This document shows positions 1-10,070 of a stretch of 64,000 nucleotides of DNA, piece after piece. The notes beneath the pieces were generated by a model, which was not told where the DNA came from, did not search any database, and worked only from the letters and a program-made list of their open reading frames with translations. The first letter of the stretch is position 1; the number at the start of each line of letters is the position of its first letter. The position numbers were made by a program, and so were the translations under genes. Source of the stretch: Kordiimonas aquimaris (GTDB taxonomy: Bacteria; Pseudomonadota; Alphaproteobacteria; Sphingomonadales; Kordiimonadaceae); NCBI RefSeq assembly GCF_025574485.1, contig NZ_JAOBPO010000001.1, positions 193,501-257,500 on the forward strand, in the 5' to 3' direction.

Positions 1-1
1 G

Positions 2-2938
2 CGGGTTCGCTCTTATGCGTTCGAAAATCGCGCAAGCGTTGTGCTGGAGCTGGAAGACTTCCTCGACCCTTACCAAATCAAGGATGAGGTACAGGCAGCA
101 ATAGATAGCCTGATTGATTTTCCACCTGGCAATGCCGAACAGCCCGTAGTCACTGTATCACAGTCACTCTCAAACGTTGTGTCCCTTGTCCTCACAGGAC
201 AGGTTGGCGAAGAAGAAATGCGTCGTATCAGCGAGCAGCTAGAACGTGATCTGTTAACATTAAATGTTGTATCCGGTGTCACCATGCGCGGCGCGAGAGC
301 GCGTGAAATAGGCATTGAAATCAGCGAAGAGACACTCCAGCAATACAGCTTATCTTTCAATGAAGTTGCCGCAGCTGTTCGTCAGTCTTCGCTTGAACTT
401 TCTGCCGGCACAATCAAGTCTTCGGGTGGCCAAATCTTATTGCGCACTGACGCGCGCGCGCGCATCGGCGATGAATTTAAAGACATTGTCATTCGCTCCA
501 ACAATGACGGGCAAGTCATTCGGCTTAAAGATATAGCGACCATTATTGACGGTTTTACAGATGATGAAATACGCAACGAATATAACGGCCAACCTGCCAT
601 CATTCTTGATATCCTGCGCAATGAAAGTGCCGACATTCTAGCTGTCAAACGAGAGGTTATGAGATTTCTTGGAGCAACAAAGTTACCTGAAGGTCTTGAT
701 GTTTCTGTATTCCGTGATCAAACGCGCGTACTTGCTGATCGCATTAGCCTTCTTACTGGCAACGCCTTGCTTGGTTTTGCCCTTGTTTTCCTCATGCTTG
801 TCCTCACACTTGACTTGAAACTAGCCTTTTGGGTTGCGATGGGCATCCCGATCAGCTTCTTGGGCGGCTTTCTTATTTTTGGCTCCGTCGGCATATCACT
901 GAACATGGTGACACTGTTTGCCCTTATTGTTGTTATTGGTATTGTTGTTGATGACGCCATTGTTGTTGGTGAAAACATATATTCCGAGCAACAAGCTGGC
1001 TTTAAGGGCAAGCGTGCCGCTTTTGAAGGCGTGCGCAATATATATGCGCCTGTCCTTGTCGGTGTTCTGACAACCATGGTCGCATTTGCGCCATTGCTGT
1101 TTCAAACAGGTACCTTTGCGAAAATTACGCGTCCTATCCCTGTCGCAGTTATTGCAATCCTCGCCGTGTCTCTCATAGAGGCATTTTTGATACTGCCTGC
1201 CCACCTCTCTAATGAAAAACGCTGGTCCAAGGGTTTGCTGCGAAAACTGCAAGTCAGTATTTCACGCGGGTTGGACCGGTTTGCCGAAAACACAGTGCAA
1301 CGCCTGACATATCAGTCTGGTCGCTTCCGTTATGTTACACTAACAGTAGCCATCGCCATCATTGTAATTGCCGTGTCCATGATCAATAACGGCCTCGTAA
1401 GAGTTGTATTCTTTCCGAATATCGAAGGGTCACAAATATCCGCCAGATTGGCCCTACCCGAAGGTGCGCCGTTTGCCGCCACAGAAGAAGCCGCGATACA
1501 GATGGAAAACGCACTTCTGCAAGTACAGGCCGATATACAAAACGAAACTGGCGAAGATGTAATTGAAGCTATCGCGGTAACTGTTGGGGCCAGTTATACA
1601 TCTGCACAAGGCCCTGGCTCCACATCATCCAGCAATGTTTCTACGCATCTGGCACAAATTTCTGTAGAACTGTCCGATACAGATGAAAGATCTCTTTCCG
1701 CCGCTGAAATTCAACGGCGATGGCAAACAGCCGTTGGTGCCGTTCCCGGTGCTGAAACGCTGACATTCAATTCCACGATTGGGCCGCAAAGCGACGATAT
1801 AGGCTTTGAGCTATCACACAGCGATGAAGATCAATTGTTTGCAGCTGCGACAAAACTGGCAGATCGCCTCAGTGCTATTGACGGTGTTGCGCAAATTGAT
1901 TCAGGCCTTGATCTTGGCAAGCGACAATATGAATTTACTATAAAAGATACAGGCATAGCTGCAGGTCTAAGCCCAAGTGACTTGGCACGACAAATGCGCC
2001 AAGCCTATTTCGGTGAAGAAGTGCAACGTATTCAGCGTGGGCGTGAAGAAATTAAGGTTTTTATTCGCTATCCACTTGCCGCACGACAACAGCTTTCAGC
2101 CCTCAACACACTGCGCATTCGCTTACCGGATGGTAGCGGAGTGCCTCTATCTATTGTGGCAGATATCAAGGAAGGTCGCAGCCCAACATCAATCCAACGT
2201 GTTAACGGACGGCGCGTCCTGACTGTAACTGGTGATGTTGACGAAAGCCTGACAACACCCAATACGGTTAATGCCATAATCGAAAATCAAATTTTACCCG
2301 AGCTAACAGCTGAGTATCCAGGTTTGCGCTGGCAACAAGACGGTGCTTCACGGGAACAAAGCGAGGATTTTGCTTCGCTTTTGCAAGGCTTTATTCTCGC
2401 TATCATTATCATATATGCACTCGTGGCAACCCAGTTAAAAAGCTACATTCAACCTCTTATTATTCTCATTTCAATCCCGCTTGGGTTGGCTGGTGCAGTA
2501 TTTGGGCACCTGCTGCTTGGGTATGATCTGTCGTTCGTTTCGCTTTTCGGCGTTGTAGCTCTTGCCGGTGTTGTGGTGAATTCATCAGTAGTGCTTGTGG
2601 ACAGGTTTAATATTGAAAGCGCGGCAGCAAACACTACGGCAATGCAAGCTGTTGTGCGGGCAACCATACGCCGGTTTCGTCCAGTTGCCTTAACGACAAT
2701 CACAACAGCGCTCGGTCTGTTGCCAATATTGTCAGAGTCTAGCCCTCAGGCGCAGTTCCTCATTCCCATGGCCGTTAGTCTGGCAACAGGCTTAGTGTTC
2801 TCAAGCTTTATGATGATGTTCGTGCTGCCTGCTTTGGTTTTGGTTGTGGAAGATATCCGCAATTTGATTGCTGTTCCAAAGAGAGATGAAGCTGTATTAA
2901 CCGGAAACACCGAAAACGCATCAGAAGTCGAAAGTTAG
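2..2938 (+). CDS. RND efflux permease, 5' end missing
   Basis: Inner-membrane proton-driven efflux pump of the resistance-nodulation-division (HAE1/AcrB-like) superfamily. The reading frame is open from base 2, so the gene starts before the window and the N-terminus is missing. Visible parts are a periplasmic porter segment, a membrane block at about bases 750-1200 holding the paired aspartates (codons at 950-955, in VVDDAIVVGEN) that relay protons in this family, a second porter region, and a final membrane block at about 2380-2860. The C-terminus is complete. The adaptor and outer-membrane channel genes are not in view; they may lie upstream. The substrate cannot be told from sequence. Confidence 0.93.
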   Translation, partial: RVRSYAFENRASVVLELEDFLDPYQIKDEVQAAIDSLIDFPPGNAEQPVVTVSQSLSNVVSLVLTGQVGEEEMRRISEQLERDLLTLNVVSGVTMRGARAREIGIEISEETLQQYSLSFNEVAAAVRQSSLELSAGTIKSSGGQILLRTDARARIGDEFKDIVIRSNNDGQVIRLKDIATIIDGFTDDEIRNEYNGQPAIILDILRNESADILAVKREVMRFLGATKLPEGLDVSVFRDQTRVLADRISLLTGNALLGFALVFLMLVLTLDLKLAFWVAMGIPISFLGGFLIFGSVGISLNMVTLFALIVVIGIVVDDAIVVGENIYSEQQAGFKGKRAAFEGVRNIYAPVLVGVLTTMVAFAPLLFQTGTFAKITRPIPVAVIAILAVSLIEAFLILPAHLSNEKRWSKGLLRKLQVSISRGLDRFAENTVQRLTYQSGRFRYVTLTVAIAIIVIAVSMINNGLVRVVFFPNIEGSQISARLALPEGAPFAATEEAAIQMENALLQVQADIQNETGEDVIEAIAVTVGASYTSAQGPGSTSSSNVSTHLAQISVELSDTDERSLSAAEIQRRWQTAVGAVPGAETLTFNSTIGPQSDDIGFELSHSDEDQLFAAATKLADRLSAIDGVAQIDSGLDLGKRQYEFTIKDTGIAAGLSPSDLARQMRQAYFGEEVQRIQRGREEIKVFIRYPLAARQQLSALNTLRIRLPDGSGVPLSIVADIKEGRSPTSIQRVNGRRVLTVTGDVDESLTTPNTVNAIIENQILPELTAEYPGLRWQQDGASREQSEDFASLLQGFILAIIIIYALVATQLKSYIQPLIILISIPLGLAGAVFGHLLLGYDLSFVSLFGVVALAGVVVNSSVVLVDRFNIESAAANTTAMQAVVRATIRRFRPVALTTITTALGLLPILSESSPQAQFLIPMAVSLATGLVFSSFMMMFVLPALVLVVEDIRNLIAVPKRDEAVLTGNTENASEVES

Positions 2939-2955
2939 ATAAGCAACGGCTTATC
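2938..2955. terminator. Hairpin between convergent genes
   Basis: GATAAGC and GCTTATC form a perfect 7-bp stem with a 4-base loop. It straddles the stop of the RND gene and the stop of the convergent alkyltransferase-like gene. There is no strong T-run, so a terminator role for both genes is inferred from position. Confidence 0.45.
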
Positions 2956-3337
2956 CAGGCCAATTGCTTTGTATTGTTAGAAAGTCGATAAAATCAAGCC
3001 CTGCACTCTCAAGCCAAGTTTCGCTGGGGCCGTTCCAACGATGATTCTTCCAATCAACCTTGCCGCCCTTTGTAAAGGCCACACCTTCTGCATCAAGTCG
3101 GTCTCGTTGCCGCTGTGACCCTTCGCGTACACTGATTTTTCCCGCAGAGTTGATAACTCTGTGCCACGGAACACCCGCATCGCTTGGTACGGCTGCCATA
3201 GCAGAACCAACAATACGTGCCGTTGATCCTTTCACAAGGCTGGACACCATTTTGTAACTGGCTACCTCGCCGCACGGAATCTCTTTAACCAACGTGTATA
3301 TGGCAGGGTATGTGCTGTGTGTTCTGATCATGCACAT
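2951..3337 (-). CDS. Alkyltransferase-like protein (MGMT family, no catalytic Cys)
   Basis: Resembles the DNA-binding domain of O6-alkylguanine-DNA alkyltransferase. The active-site motif PCHRV is PWHRV here, with Trp58 in place of the methyl-accepting cysteine. This is the hallmark of alkyltransferase-like (ATL/YbaZ) proteins, which bind O6-alkylguanine, flip it, and hand the lesion to nucleotide excision repair without removing the alkyl group. The Arg41 finger region (TARIVGSAM) and the PxGEVxSY helix-turn-helix entry are conserved. Length is 128 aa, slightly longer than a typical ATL. An ATG two codons downstream could also be the start. The leader can fold into a nested hairpin over the start region. 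Confidence 0.88.
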   Translation of the reverse strand: MCMIRTHSTYPAIYTLVKEIPCGEVASYKMVSSLVKGSTARIVGSAMAAVPSDAGVPWHRVINSAGKISVREGSQRQRDRLDAEGVAFTKGGKVDWKNHRWNGPSETWLESAGLDFIDFLTIQSNWPG

Positions 3338-3392
3338 TTTTTGCCGAAAAGGACATTCGAATGCAAGAGGCGAATGTCCTTCAGCATGATCA
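3325..3392 (-). promoter_or_regulatory. Nested inverted repeat over the ATL start
   Basis: Two inverted repeats are nested. The inner arms are 3349-3359 and 3371-3381 (AAGGACATTCG with CGAATGTCCTT, 11 bp, 11-base loop). The outer arms are 3325-3333 and 3384-3392 (TGATCATGC with GCATGATCA, 9 bp). The outer arm covers the first codons of the alkyltransferase-like gene. It may end the chemoreceptor transcript, control translation of the ATL gene, or both. Confidence 0.5.
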
Positions 3393-3459
3393 CATCAAAC
3401 AATATCAGGTTACCTGACTAAATGCCTCCGCAAAACCGCAAGAGATCAACAATGTAAAA

Positions 3460-5556
3460 CTACCCTGTCTTGCTTTCCAAGGCCTCGATTTGCGTACGTG
3501 TATCTTCGATCAAGCTAGCAATTTCTGTTGCTGAATCAGATGATCCCGTTGCAAGGTTGCGAACCTCCCCAGCAACAACCGCAAAGCCACGCCCTGCATC
3601 ACCAGCGCGCGCAGCCTCAATCGTTGCATTCAGTGAAAGAAGATTGGTTTGTCTCGCAATTCCTTCAATAGACTTGGCTGTACCGTTAATACGATCAAGA
3701 ACAGTCCTCATCAGATTACTGGTTTCCTCAATTGCATTGCGGCGCTCGGTTACGTCGTTAGCATACAACACAATTGAACTTAGTTGACCCTGATAGTCAG
3801 TGATTGATTGCAAACTACCTGACAAATAAAGCTTCTTGTCATTGCTGCCTGTAACAACGATCTCACGCGACATGAAGTCGCCTGCCTGCAACGCTTTGTG
3901 GTCGGCTTCATTAACAATAGCGTTCAAGGGCACGCCTTCTAAACCATATTGCGACATGATCTGATTACCTAAATCATTTGCTTTGGCAAAACTACCGTAC
4001 GCATCCCACTCTAAAACAATGTTAGAACGCTCAATCCCTTCAATCCGTGCAGTAAATTCAAGCGCTGATACTTTGGTTTCAGTGATGTTGGCTTGCACAG
4101 AAATGAAGCGCTCCAAATTACCGCTGTCATCAAAAATCGGATTGATGGACAACGAAATCCAGTATGGTTCGCCTTCTTTGGTATAATTTAATACTTCTTC
4201 ATAAAAAGGTTCTCGAGCGTCTAGTTTAGCTCTTATCCGGTTCACTGTTTCATAGTTGGTCAGTTTGCCCTGAAGTACCTCGCCAGGCTTCCTTCCTTTG
4301 ACCTCATCAAATGTATAATTGGTCATACGTTGGAAACCCGGGTTTACATATTCAATCAAACCGTCCTTGTCGGTTATGATAACCGAATTGTCGGTTTCAT
4401 TAGCAACCAACGACAACATCTGGACATATGATCGTTGCTCAACTTCTTCCGTTACATCCTGAACGAACGCCGTATATATTGTGCTGTCACCCAGCTCTAC
4501 ACGCGAAAGAGATAGTTTACCCCATCGCATCGTGCCGTCCTTGCGCCAAACCTCTACTTCGCGGCTTGTTCCGACAATTTTGTCTTCATGGGTCTCACGG
4601 TTGGCATTCACATAACTATCATGAGGGGCCTGAATAGCCTTGGGTACAAGCATTTTAACATTCTGACCCATAACTTCAGCGCGGCTGTAGCCCCAGAGCT
4701 TCTCGGCAGCAGAATTATAAAATGTTATACAATTTTCTTCGTCAATTGTGACAACAGCGTCGAGCGCCTGTTCGAGTGTTTGATTTACAATGTCCTGTGC
4801 CCGGCGCTGTTCCGTTATGTCTTTCACAAATGCCGTATATATAATTTCAGTGCCAACTTTCACTTTGGAGAGTGATAAATTAGCCCAAAACTTTGACCCG
4901 TCCTTGCGTTCAACCTCAACATCGCGCGACTTACCAACAATCTTGTCTTGGCCAGTTCTACGATTAGAATTTACATATTGGTCATGATCAGCCTGAATAG
5001 CCTGTGGCACCAACATTTTAACATTCTGACCCATAACTTCAGCGCGGCTATAGCCCCAAAGCTTTTCGGCAGCCGAGTTGTAGAAAGTAATGTGGTTTTC
5101 CTGATCAATAGTAACCACCGCATCGATAGCCTGCTCTAGCGTTTGGCTCACAATCTCTTGTGCGCGTTTTTGCTGAGAGATATCTCTCACAAATGCTGTG
5201 TATGTCGTTTTACCTTCAACAACAACCTTAGATAGCGCTAGGCTTGCCCAAATACGTGTGCCATCCTTGCGCGGCACTTCAACCTCACGGCTGGTGCCAA
5301 CAATCTTATCTTCACCGGTTTCCCTGTGAGCATTCACATACGAATCGTGATTTGATTGAATTTCCGCAGGCACAAGCATTTTAACATTTTTGCCCAGCAC
5401 TTCAGCATGAGTATAGCCCCACAGCTGTTCCGCTGCCGCATTGAAAAATGTAATATGGTTGTGCTCGTCAATGCTAACAACAGCGTCAATTGCTTGATTT
5501 AACGCTTGTTCAAAAGGATTAACTTCATTTGAAACTATAGGATGGTCGCCCCGCAT
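3460..5556 (-). CDS. Soluble multi-PAS methyl-accepting chemotaxis protein
   Basis: A 698-aa cytoplasmic sensor with no signal peptide, membrane segment or HAMP domain. Residues about 16-136, 137-257 and 258-378 are three very similar PAS domains in exact 121-residue register. Each carries HD[SQ]Y and, 20 residues later, an Arg (His70/Arg90, His191/Arg211, His312/Arg332), the spacing of the haem-ligand His and distal Arg of FixL. Two divergent PAS domains follow (about 380-492 and 505-603). The C-terminus (about 612-698) is a chemoreceptor signalling helix with the conserved tip region [16 protein letters not shown], ending about 30 residues past it. The tip should couple to CheA/CheW. The ATG has a good GAGGAA ribosome site. 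Haem binding is inferred. Confidence 0.88.
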   Translation of the reverse strand: MRGDHPIVSNEVNPFEQALNQAIDAVVSIDEHNHITFFNAAAEQLWGYTHAEVLGKNVKMLVPAEIQSNHDSYVNAHRETGEDKIVGTSREVEVPRKDGTRIWASLALSKVVVEGKTTYTAFVRDISQQKRAQEIVSQTLEQAIDAVVTIDQENHITFYNSAAEKLWGYSRAEVMGQNVKMLVPQAIQADHDQYVNSNRRTGQDKIVGKSRDVEVERKDGSKFWANLSLSKVKVGTEIIYTAFVKDITEQRRAQDIVNQTLEQALDAVVTIDEENCITFYNSAAEKLWGYSRAEVMGQNVKMLVPKAIQAPHDSYVNANRETHEDKIVGTSREVEVWRKDGTMRWGKLSLSRVELGDSTIYTAFVQDVTEEVEQRSYVQMLSLVANETDNSVIITDKDGLIEYVNPGFQRMTNYTFDEVKGRKPGEVLQGKLTNYETVNRIRAKLDAREPFYEEVLNYTKEGEPYWISLSINPIFDDSGNLERFISVQANITETKVSALEFTARIEGIERSNIVLEWDAYGSFAKANDLGNQIMSQYGLEGVPLNAIVNEADHKALQAGDFMSREIVVTGSNDKKLYLSGSLQSITDYQGQLSSIVLYANDVTERRNAIEETSNLMRTVLDRINGTAKSIEGIARQTNLLSLNATIEAARAGDAGRGFAVVAGEVRNLATGSSDSATEIASLIEDTRTQIEALESKTG
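4423..5511 (-). repeat. Three tandem 363-bp PAS-coding repeats
   Basis: The units are 5149-5511, 4786-5148 and 4423-4785, each encoding 121 residues with no indels between them. Long identical peptide blocks such as [20 protein letters not shown] occur in units 2 and 3. The array is in frame within the chemoreceptor gene and points to intragenic duplication. Confidence 0.9.
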
Positions 5557-5670
5557 AACTGTATTCCTCGTCCTGACCCCAAGGAATAAATACGAATGAA
5601 AAGTAATTAAAATGTTAACTTTAGGTTGCCGTTAAATGCAGAGCTTTCAAGTCAACTCTGTCAGCCACAC

Positions 5671-7065
5671 TCAGCAATCAACCACTGTCGCTGCAATAGG
5701 CACTGTTACAGCAAGACCACCTTTTGCCGTTTCCTTATATTTTGTTTTCATATCACGGCCGGTTATCCGCATAGTCCGAATGACTTTATCAAGTGACACA
5801 AAATGATCACCATCACCTCGCAAGGCAAGCCGCGACGCATTAATCGCTTTTACTGACGCCATAGCGTTGCGCTCAATACAAGGTACTTGTACCAGCCCAC
5901 CCACAGGGTCGCACGTCAAGCCCAGGTTATGCTCCATACCAATTTCGGCAGCATTTTCTACCTGTGCAGGTGTGCCTCCAAGCACTTCAGTCAAGCCTGC
6001 AGCGGCCATTGAACACGCAGAGCCAACCTCACCTTGGCATCCAACCTCAGCGCCGGAAATTGAAGCATTTAACTTAAACAACATACCAACAGCACCAGCG
6101 GTTAACAAAAACCGTACAACACCATCATCATTAGCCCCTGGCACAAACCGTGTGTAATAATGCAGTACAGCAGGAATAATACCTGCGGCACCGTTTGTCG
6201 GTGCTGTCACAACACGACCGCCAACGGCATTTTCTTCGTTAACAGCGAGCGCATACAAATTGACCCAATCCATAATGGTCAAAGGATCAGTCAGCGCCAT
6301 TTCGGGGCGATGAGCAAGCTGACTATATAGTTTTGCTGCGCGCCTTTTAACATTAAGGCCAGGCATCTCACCGCCTTGACTACATCCGCGAGCAACGCAT
6401 TCTTCCATCACCGACCAAATATCCAGAAGTGCCGACCTGACTTCTGATTCAGTCCGAAACGCGCATTCGTTTTCCATCATAATTTGACTGATGGTTTTGC
6501 TATTATCACCGCACAAGGCCAACAACTCAGCACCGCTTGAAAAAGGATACGGCACCTTAACCTTGTGTTCGTTGAAGCTATCATTGGCCGCTTCTTTTTC
6601 ACTGATAATAAAACCACCACCAATGGAATAAAACACCGCTTCTTCCAGCACATTGCCTTGCGCATCAAATGCCGTAAAATCCATACCATTTGGGTGGAAA
6701 GGCAAGCGTTTACGGGGCAGTAGTTGCAAATCCTTACCATCAACAAACGGGATACTCTGGCCGGATGGCAATGTTAACTTTTTGGTGGCATATGTTTCAT
6801 TAACAATATCCGGAATACGCTCCACATCAACTGTACGCGGCACCTCACCCATTAAACCGAGGATAATAGCCCTGTCAGAACCGTGACCACGCCCTGTTGC
6901 GCCGAGAGAGCCGTACAGACGTGTCTGCAACCGCGTAACGGCTGAGAGCATTTCTTTTTTTGCCAAATCATCCACAAATATTTTAGCGGCACGCATCGGA
7001 CCCACGGTATGAGAGCTTGAAGGTCCAATCCCAATATTAAACAAATCCAGAACGCTAATACTCAT
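5671..7065 (-). CDS. sdaA: L-serine ammonia-lyase, 4Fe-4S type
   Basis: Converts L-serine to pyruvate and ammonia using a [4Fe-4S] cluster. The 464-aa chain has the N-terminal beta domain ([16 protein letters not shown]) fused to the alpha domain, as in single-chain enzymes. Candidate cluster cysteines lie in [10 protein letters not shown] and, near the end, in LTCDPVGG and VQVPCIERN. The ATG at 7065 is chosen because AGAGGGG lies about 10 bases upstream; a longer frame begins at 7107 but lacks such a site. It stands alone between the chemoreceptor and a divergent TolB-like gene. Confidence 0.95.
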   Translation of the reverse strand: MSISVLDLFNIGIGPSSSHTVGPMRAAKIFVDDLAKKEMLSAVTRLQTRLYGSLGATGRGHGSDRAIILGLMGEVPRTVDVERIPDIVNETYATKKLTLPSGQSIPFVDGKDLQLLPRKRLPFHPNGMDFTAFDAQGNVLEEAVFYSIGGGFIISEKEAANDSFNEHKVKVPYPFSSGAELLALCGDNSKTISQIMMENECAFRTESEVRSALLDIWSVMEECVARGCSQGGEMPGLNVKRRAAKLYSQLAHRPEMALTDPLTIMDWVNLYALAVNEENAVGGRVVTAPTNGAAGIIPAVLHYYTRFVPGANDDGVVRFLLTAGAVGMLFKLNASISGAEVGCQGEVGSACSMAAAGLTEVLGGTPAQVENAAEIGMEHNLGLTCDPVGGLVQVPCIERNAMASVKAINASRLALRGDGDHFVSLDKVIRTMRITGRDMKTKYKETAKGGLAVTVPIAATVVDC

Positions 7066-7319
7066 GATAATACGGCCCCTCTTTAATCCCAATGAAGCAT
7101 GGATCACGCTATATGTTTATACTAACAGAAGAGCAATGTATTTATAACTTACTTGCAGCACTGATTGCCGCAACACCTATGCACAACAGAATAAATTCAG
7201 CTGGTTTGCTGTCACGTCAGTTCAATCAGCGAAAACAACATGTCGTATAGTATTCAGACGTATACACGCTTATCAAATTATCTTAGCTACAAAGAAACCT
7301 GTCTCGAAAAGGTATACAC

Positions 7320-8222
7320 ATGTTGTTTTCATATGTTCAGAGAATCAAAACTATCGGGGTGGCTGCTACAGTTATGCTCGCTATTCCTTTTGCGTCTGCA
7401 GAAGAGCCGCCAGCAAACAAGGATTTTGGGTTTTCATTTACACCGGACGGCAAAACTGCAGCTTTCTATACATACCGCAACAACAAACTACCCGACATAC
7501 TTTTGCGCCATCAAAACGGTGCCGAGGTTAATTTGACGAACCGGCTAGATACTTGGGATATTGAACCAAATTTTTCGCCAGACGGTAGCAAAATCATCTA
7601 TTCATCTGGTGTTGATATGGCATCTTTATCACTCCGCATTATGAATGCAGACGGCAGCGATGACCGTGTATTTTATGATAGCGATGACAATGAAGTAGCA
7701 GCAAACTGGTCACCGGACGGAACCATGGTTATGTTCTCGGCCTTTAACAATGACGAACGCACTAACAAAATTTATCTTGCTGACACGCATGGTAATAACG
7801 TGCGCGTTTTAACGGAAAACCTGCCGGGACAATCATCAAACGCCAGCTGGTCTGCAGATAGCAAACATATTTTATTTGCAAATCGCCCTGACGAAAAAGC
7901 ACCACGTGATATCTATCAAATGGACTATGATGGCAACAACCTAAAGCGCCTCACACACGATAGCATGAGCCAGTCAGCACCGATTTACTCACCGGACGGC
8001 CACCACATCATTTACACAGGTCAAATCGATGACGGATATTCACAAATATATATGATGCCCGTAGGCGGATTAAAAGAAGGTCAGAAGCCGCTACAACTCA
8101 CACAAACCAGCGCAGCTTATCATTATTTTTTGAGCCTGAAACCAGACAACAACCATATCGCGTTTTCACAAGGTGATTGGGAGAAGGGCTTTAGTTTGGT
8201 GACCATACCTGCACCGCACTAG
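7320..8222 (+). CDS. TolB-like beta-propeller protein, exported
   Basis: A 300-aa protein with an N-terminal signal peptide (hydrophobic stretch IGVAATVMLAIPFASA). About six PD40/WD40-like blades follow, marked by FTPDG, FSPDG, WSPDG, WSADS, YSPDG and KPDNN, each followed by a beta-strand. The repeats match the C-terminal propeller of TolB, but the TolB N-terminal domain and the pal/tol neighbours are absent. It is probably a periplasmic binding or scaffold protein; its function is not known. The ATG is the first in a frame opened just after a promoter-sized gap. Confidence 0.8.
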   Translation: MLFSYVQRIKTIGVAATVMLAIPFASAEEPPANKDFGFSFTPDGKTAAFYTYRNNKLPDILLRHQNGAEVNLTNRLDTWDIEPNFSPDGSKIIYSSGVDMASLSLRIMNADGSDDRVFYDSDDNEVAANWSPDGTMVMFSAFNNDERTNKIYLADTHGNNVRVLTENLPGQSSNASWSADSKHILFANRPDEKAPRDIYQMDYDGNNLKRLTHDSMSQSAPIYSPDGHHIIYTGQIDDGYSQIYMMPVGGLKEGQKPLQLTQTSAAYHYFLSLKPDNNHIAFSQGDWEKGFSLVTIPAPH

Positions 8223-8250
8223 CGGTACAGGTAATAGACTTAGTAAAACA

Positions 8251-8586
8251 TTACGCTGTTACTGAAGCGCTTGCTTTCATCGTGTTATGGCGCATGATTA
8301 GATAAAGCGGCAGCGCAAGTGACAGACCGATAAATAAATTAAGCGGGATAAGCACCCACCAACCAACAACACCCTTTTGCTGTGCGTCAGTATACGACCA
8401 AACCCAAAAAATGACCGATGAAATGACCAAATCCATCACACCACCTGCGGCAGCACCGTTTATCATTGCTGCCGCAACGAAATCGCCAGCATAAAGGCCA
8501 TTTTCCGCGATAAAGCTACCAAAAAAGTACCAAGGCACGACCATGCCAACTACTGCCATTACTATATAGAAAAATTTGGTGTTCAT
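8251..8586 (-). CDS. DUF2834 family membrane protein
   Basis: A 111-aa integral membrane protein with about three hydrophobic helices. The pattern VVPWYFFGSFIAENGL, a central VMDLVISSVIFWVW and a final ending in LPLYLIMRH matches the DUF2834 family. No biochemical role is known for the family. It is convergent with the TolB-like gene and lies 49 bases downstream of the ScfR-like regulator end. Confidence 0.75.
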   Translation of the reverse strand: MNTKFFYIVMAVVGMVVPWYFFGSFIAENGLYAGDFVAAAMINGAAAGGVMDLVISSVIFWVWSYTDAQQKGVVGWWVLIPLNLFIGLSLALPLYLIMRHNTMKASASVTA

Positions 8587-8635
8587 TGTATTGCCTCATA
8601 TTAAACCAGTTTATGAAACACCAATGTGCAGGATG

Positions 8636-10069
8636 CTACTCCTGACTGAAGCGATACGCAGATACGCCGCGCGATCGCTCATCCAGAACCAAATTACGCG
8701 TTAACGGCGGGTTGGCCCGCTGCGGGCATGCCGGTCGTTCACACAAACGGCAATTTGGCCCCACTGGTGTTGCTTCCGGCTCACTCAGGTTATGGCCTTT
8801 GGCGTAAACAAGCTCGCGCGCATACGCAATGTCACACCCAAGGCCAATCGCCAACTGCTGATCCGGCTGTCCATATAACGCGCCAACACGCTTAACGGTT
8901 CGCGCGACCGAAAAATAAGTTGTGCTATCTGGCATCTGAATGATTTGGGTTGCAATGCGTCCAGGCGTAGTAAAAGTGTCGTGCACTTGCCACAAAGGGC
9001 ACGTACCACCAAAGCGAGAGAAGTGAAAACGCCCTGCAGAAAATCGCTTGGAGATATTACCTGCTTTGTCTACGCGTATAAAAAAGAAAGGTACGCCGCG
9101 CTCTCCCGGTCGCTGCAACGTTGTCAACCGGTGCGAAACCTGCTCGAAGCTGGTGCTGTAACGACGCCCCAAATGTTCAATGTCATATTTCAGTGTTTTT
9201 GCGTCGCCTAAAAACCGCGAGTAAGGCATCAACAATGCACCTGCAAAATAATTGGATAAACTGATGCGCACTAGACGCCGTGCTTCTTCGGTTTGGAAGT
9301 TATGGCTTTCGCTAATGCGTTTAATGAGCGGTCTAAATTCCAGCTGAGCAAGCTGAACAGCAAGCTGAAAGGTACGCGCACTGGCATCTAACATTTCACT
9401 GATCAATAGTTGACGACGGTGCAAATCAAAATGCCGCAAAGTGTCAGGCATAACCTCATGCGGCATTATACGCACACGAATGCCATGTTCTTCATCTAGG
9501 CGGCCTGACAAGATCATAAAAGCATCGTCTCTAGCCAAACCCACTTCTTCATGGAGGCTTTCCGCCGCTTCATCAAGTTCAGCAAAATAATTTTTGCGTT
9601 CGTGAATAAAGTCACGCACTTCATCAACAGGAAATACGGCATCCAGCTCCATACCATCACGTTCAGCAAATTGACTAGATAGCTCTGTTGCATTTTGCTT
9701 GGCCTGCTGGAAATTTTTATAAAGCATTGCAAACGCATCCACCGCACGCGGTGCAGCATCTGCCATTTCCTGCAAATCACTACGCGCCAAGCTCAAGCCC
9801 TTAAACATTGGGTCGGCCATGATCTCGCTAAGGTCAGCAAATGCGCGCGCTTCGTCAGTACCAGCAAACGCTGCAAGTTCAATATCGTAAACTTCAGCAA
9901 GGCGCAGCAGAAACTGTGCTGACACAGGCCGTTGATTTCGTTCGACCAAATTGATGTAACTGGTGGAAAACCCTAACTCAGATGACATCTGTGATTGTGA
10001 CAAGCCGCGCTCACGCCTTAGCCGCCTTATACGTGGTCCGGCAAATATCTTTTTTGCTGCGTTATCCAT
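8636..10069 (-). CDS. XRE regulator of the ScfR/RamB family
   Basis: A 477-aa transcription factor. Residues about 11-66 form a Cro/C1-type helix-turn-helix (LRRERGLSQSQMSSELGFST). An IrrE-like middle region and a DUF2083-type C-terminal domain with a cysteine cluster (CRLCERPACPQ) follow. This is the layout of short-chain fatty acyl-CoA regulators such as RamB, which control acetate and glyoxylate-shunt genes. It is divergent from aceB-aceA, so it very likely controls them and itself. Three TTTACAAA copies lie within 40 bases of its start codon. There is little ribosome-binding sequence before the ATG. Confidence 0.9.
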   Translation of the reverse strand: MDNAAKKIFAGPRIRRLRRERGLSQSQMSSELGFSTSYINLVERNQRPVSAQFLLRLAEVYDIELAAFAGTDEARAFADLSEIMADPMFKGLSLARSDLQEMADAAPRAVDAFAMLYKNFQQAKQNATELSSQFAERDGMELDAVFPVDEVRDFIHERKNYFAELDEAAESLHEEVGLARDDAFMILSGRLDEEHGIRVRIMPHEVMPDTLRHFDLHRRQLLISEMLDASARTFQLAVQLAQLEFRPLIKRISESHNFQTEEARRLVRISLSNYFAGALLMPYSRFLGDAKTLKYDIEHLGRRYSTSFEQVSHRLTTLQRPGERGVPFFFIRVDKAGNISKRFSAGRFHFSRFGGTCPLWQVHDTFTTPGRIATQIIQMPDSTTYFSVARTVKRVGALYGQPDQQLAIGLGCDIAYARELVYAKGHNLSEPEATPVGPNCRLCERPACPQRANPPLTRNLVLDERSRGVSAYRFSQE

Positions 10070-10070
10070 T

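Noticed and set aside
4290-4430. Fourth PAS domain of the chemoreceptor as a LOV photoreceptor
   Set aside because: The LOV-like GRxxxxxLQ region lacks the flavin-binding cysteine (GRKPGEVLQ).
4423-5511. CRISPR-like or satellite repeat
   Set aside because: The repeats are 363 bp, in frame and protein-coding; they are PAS domains.
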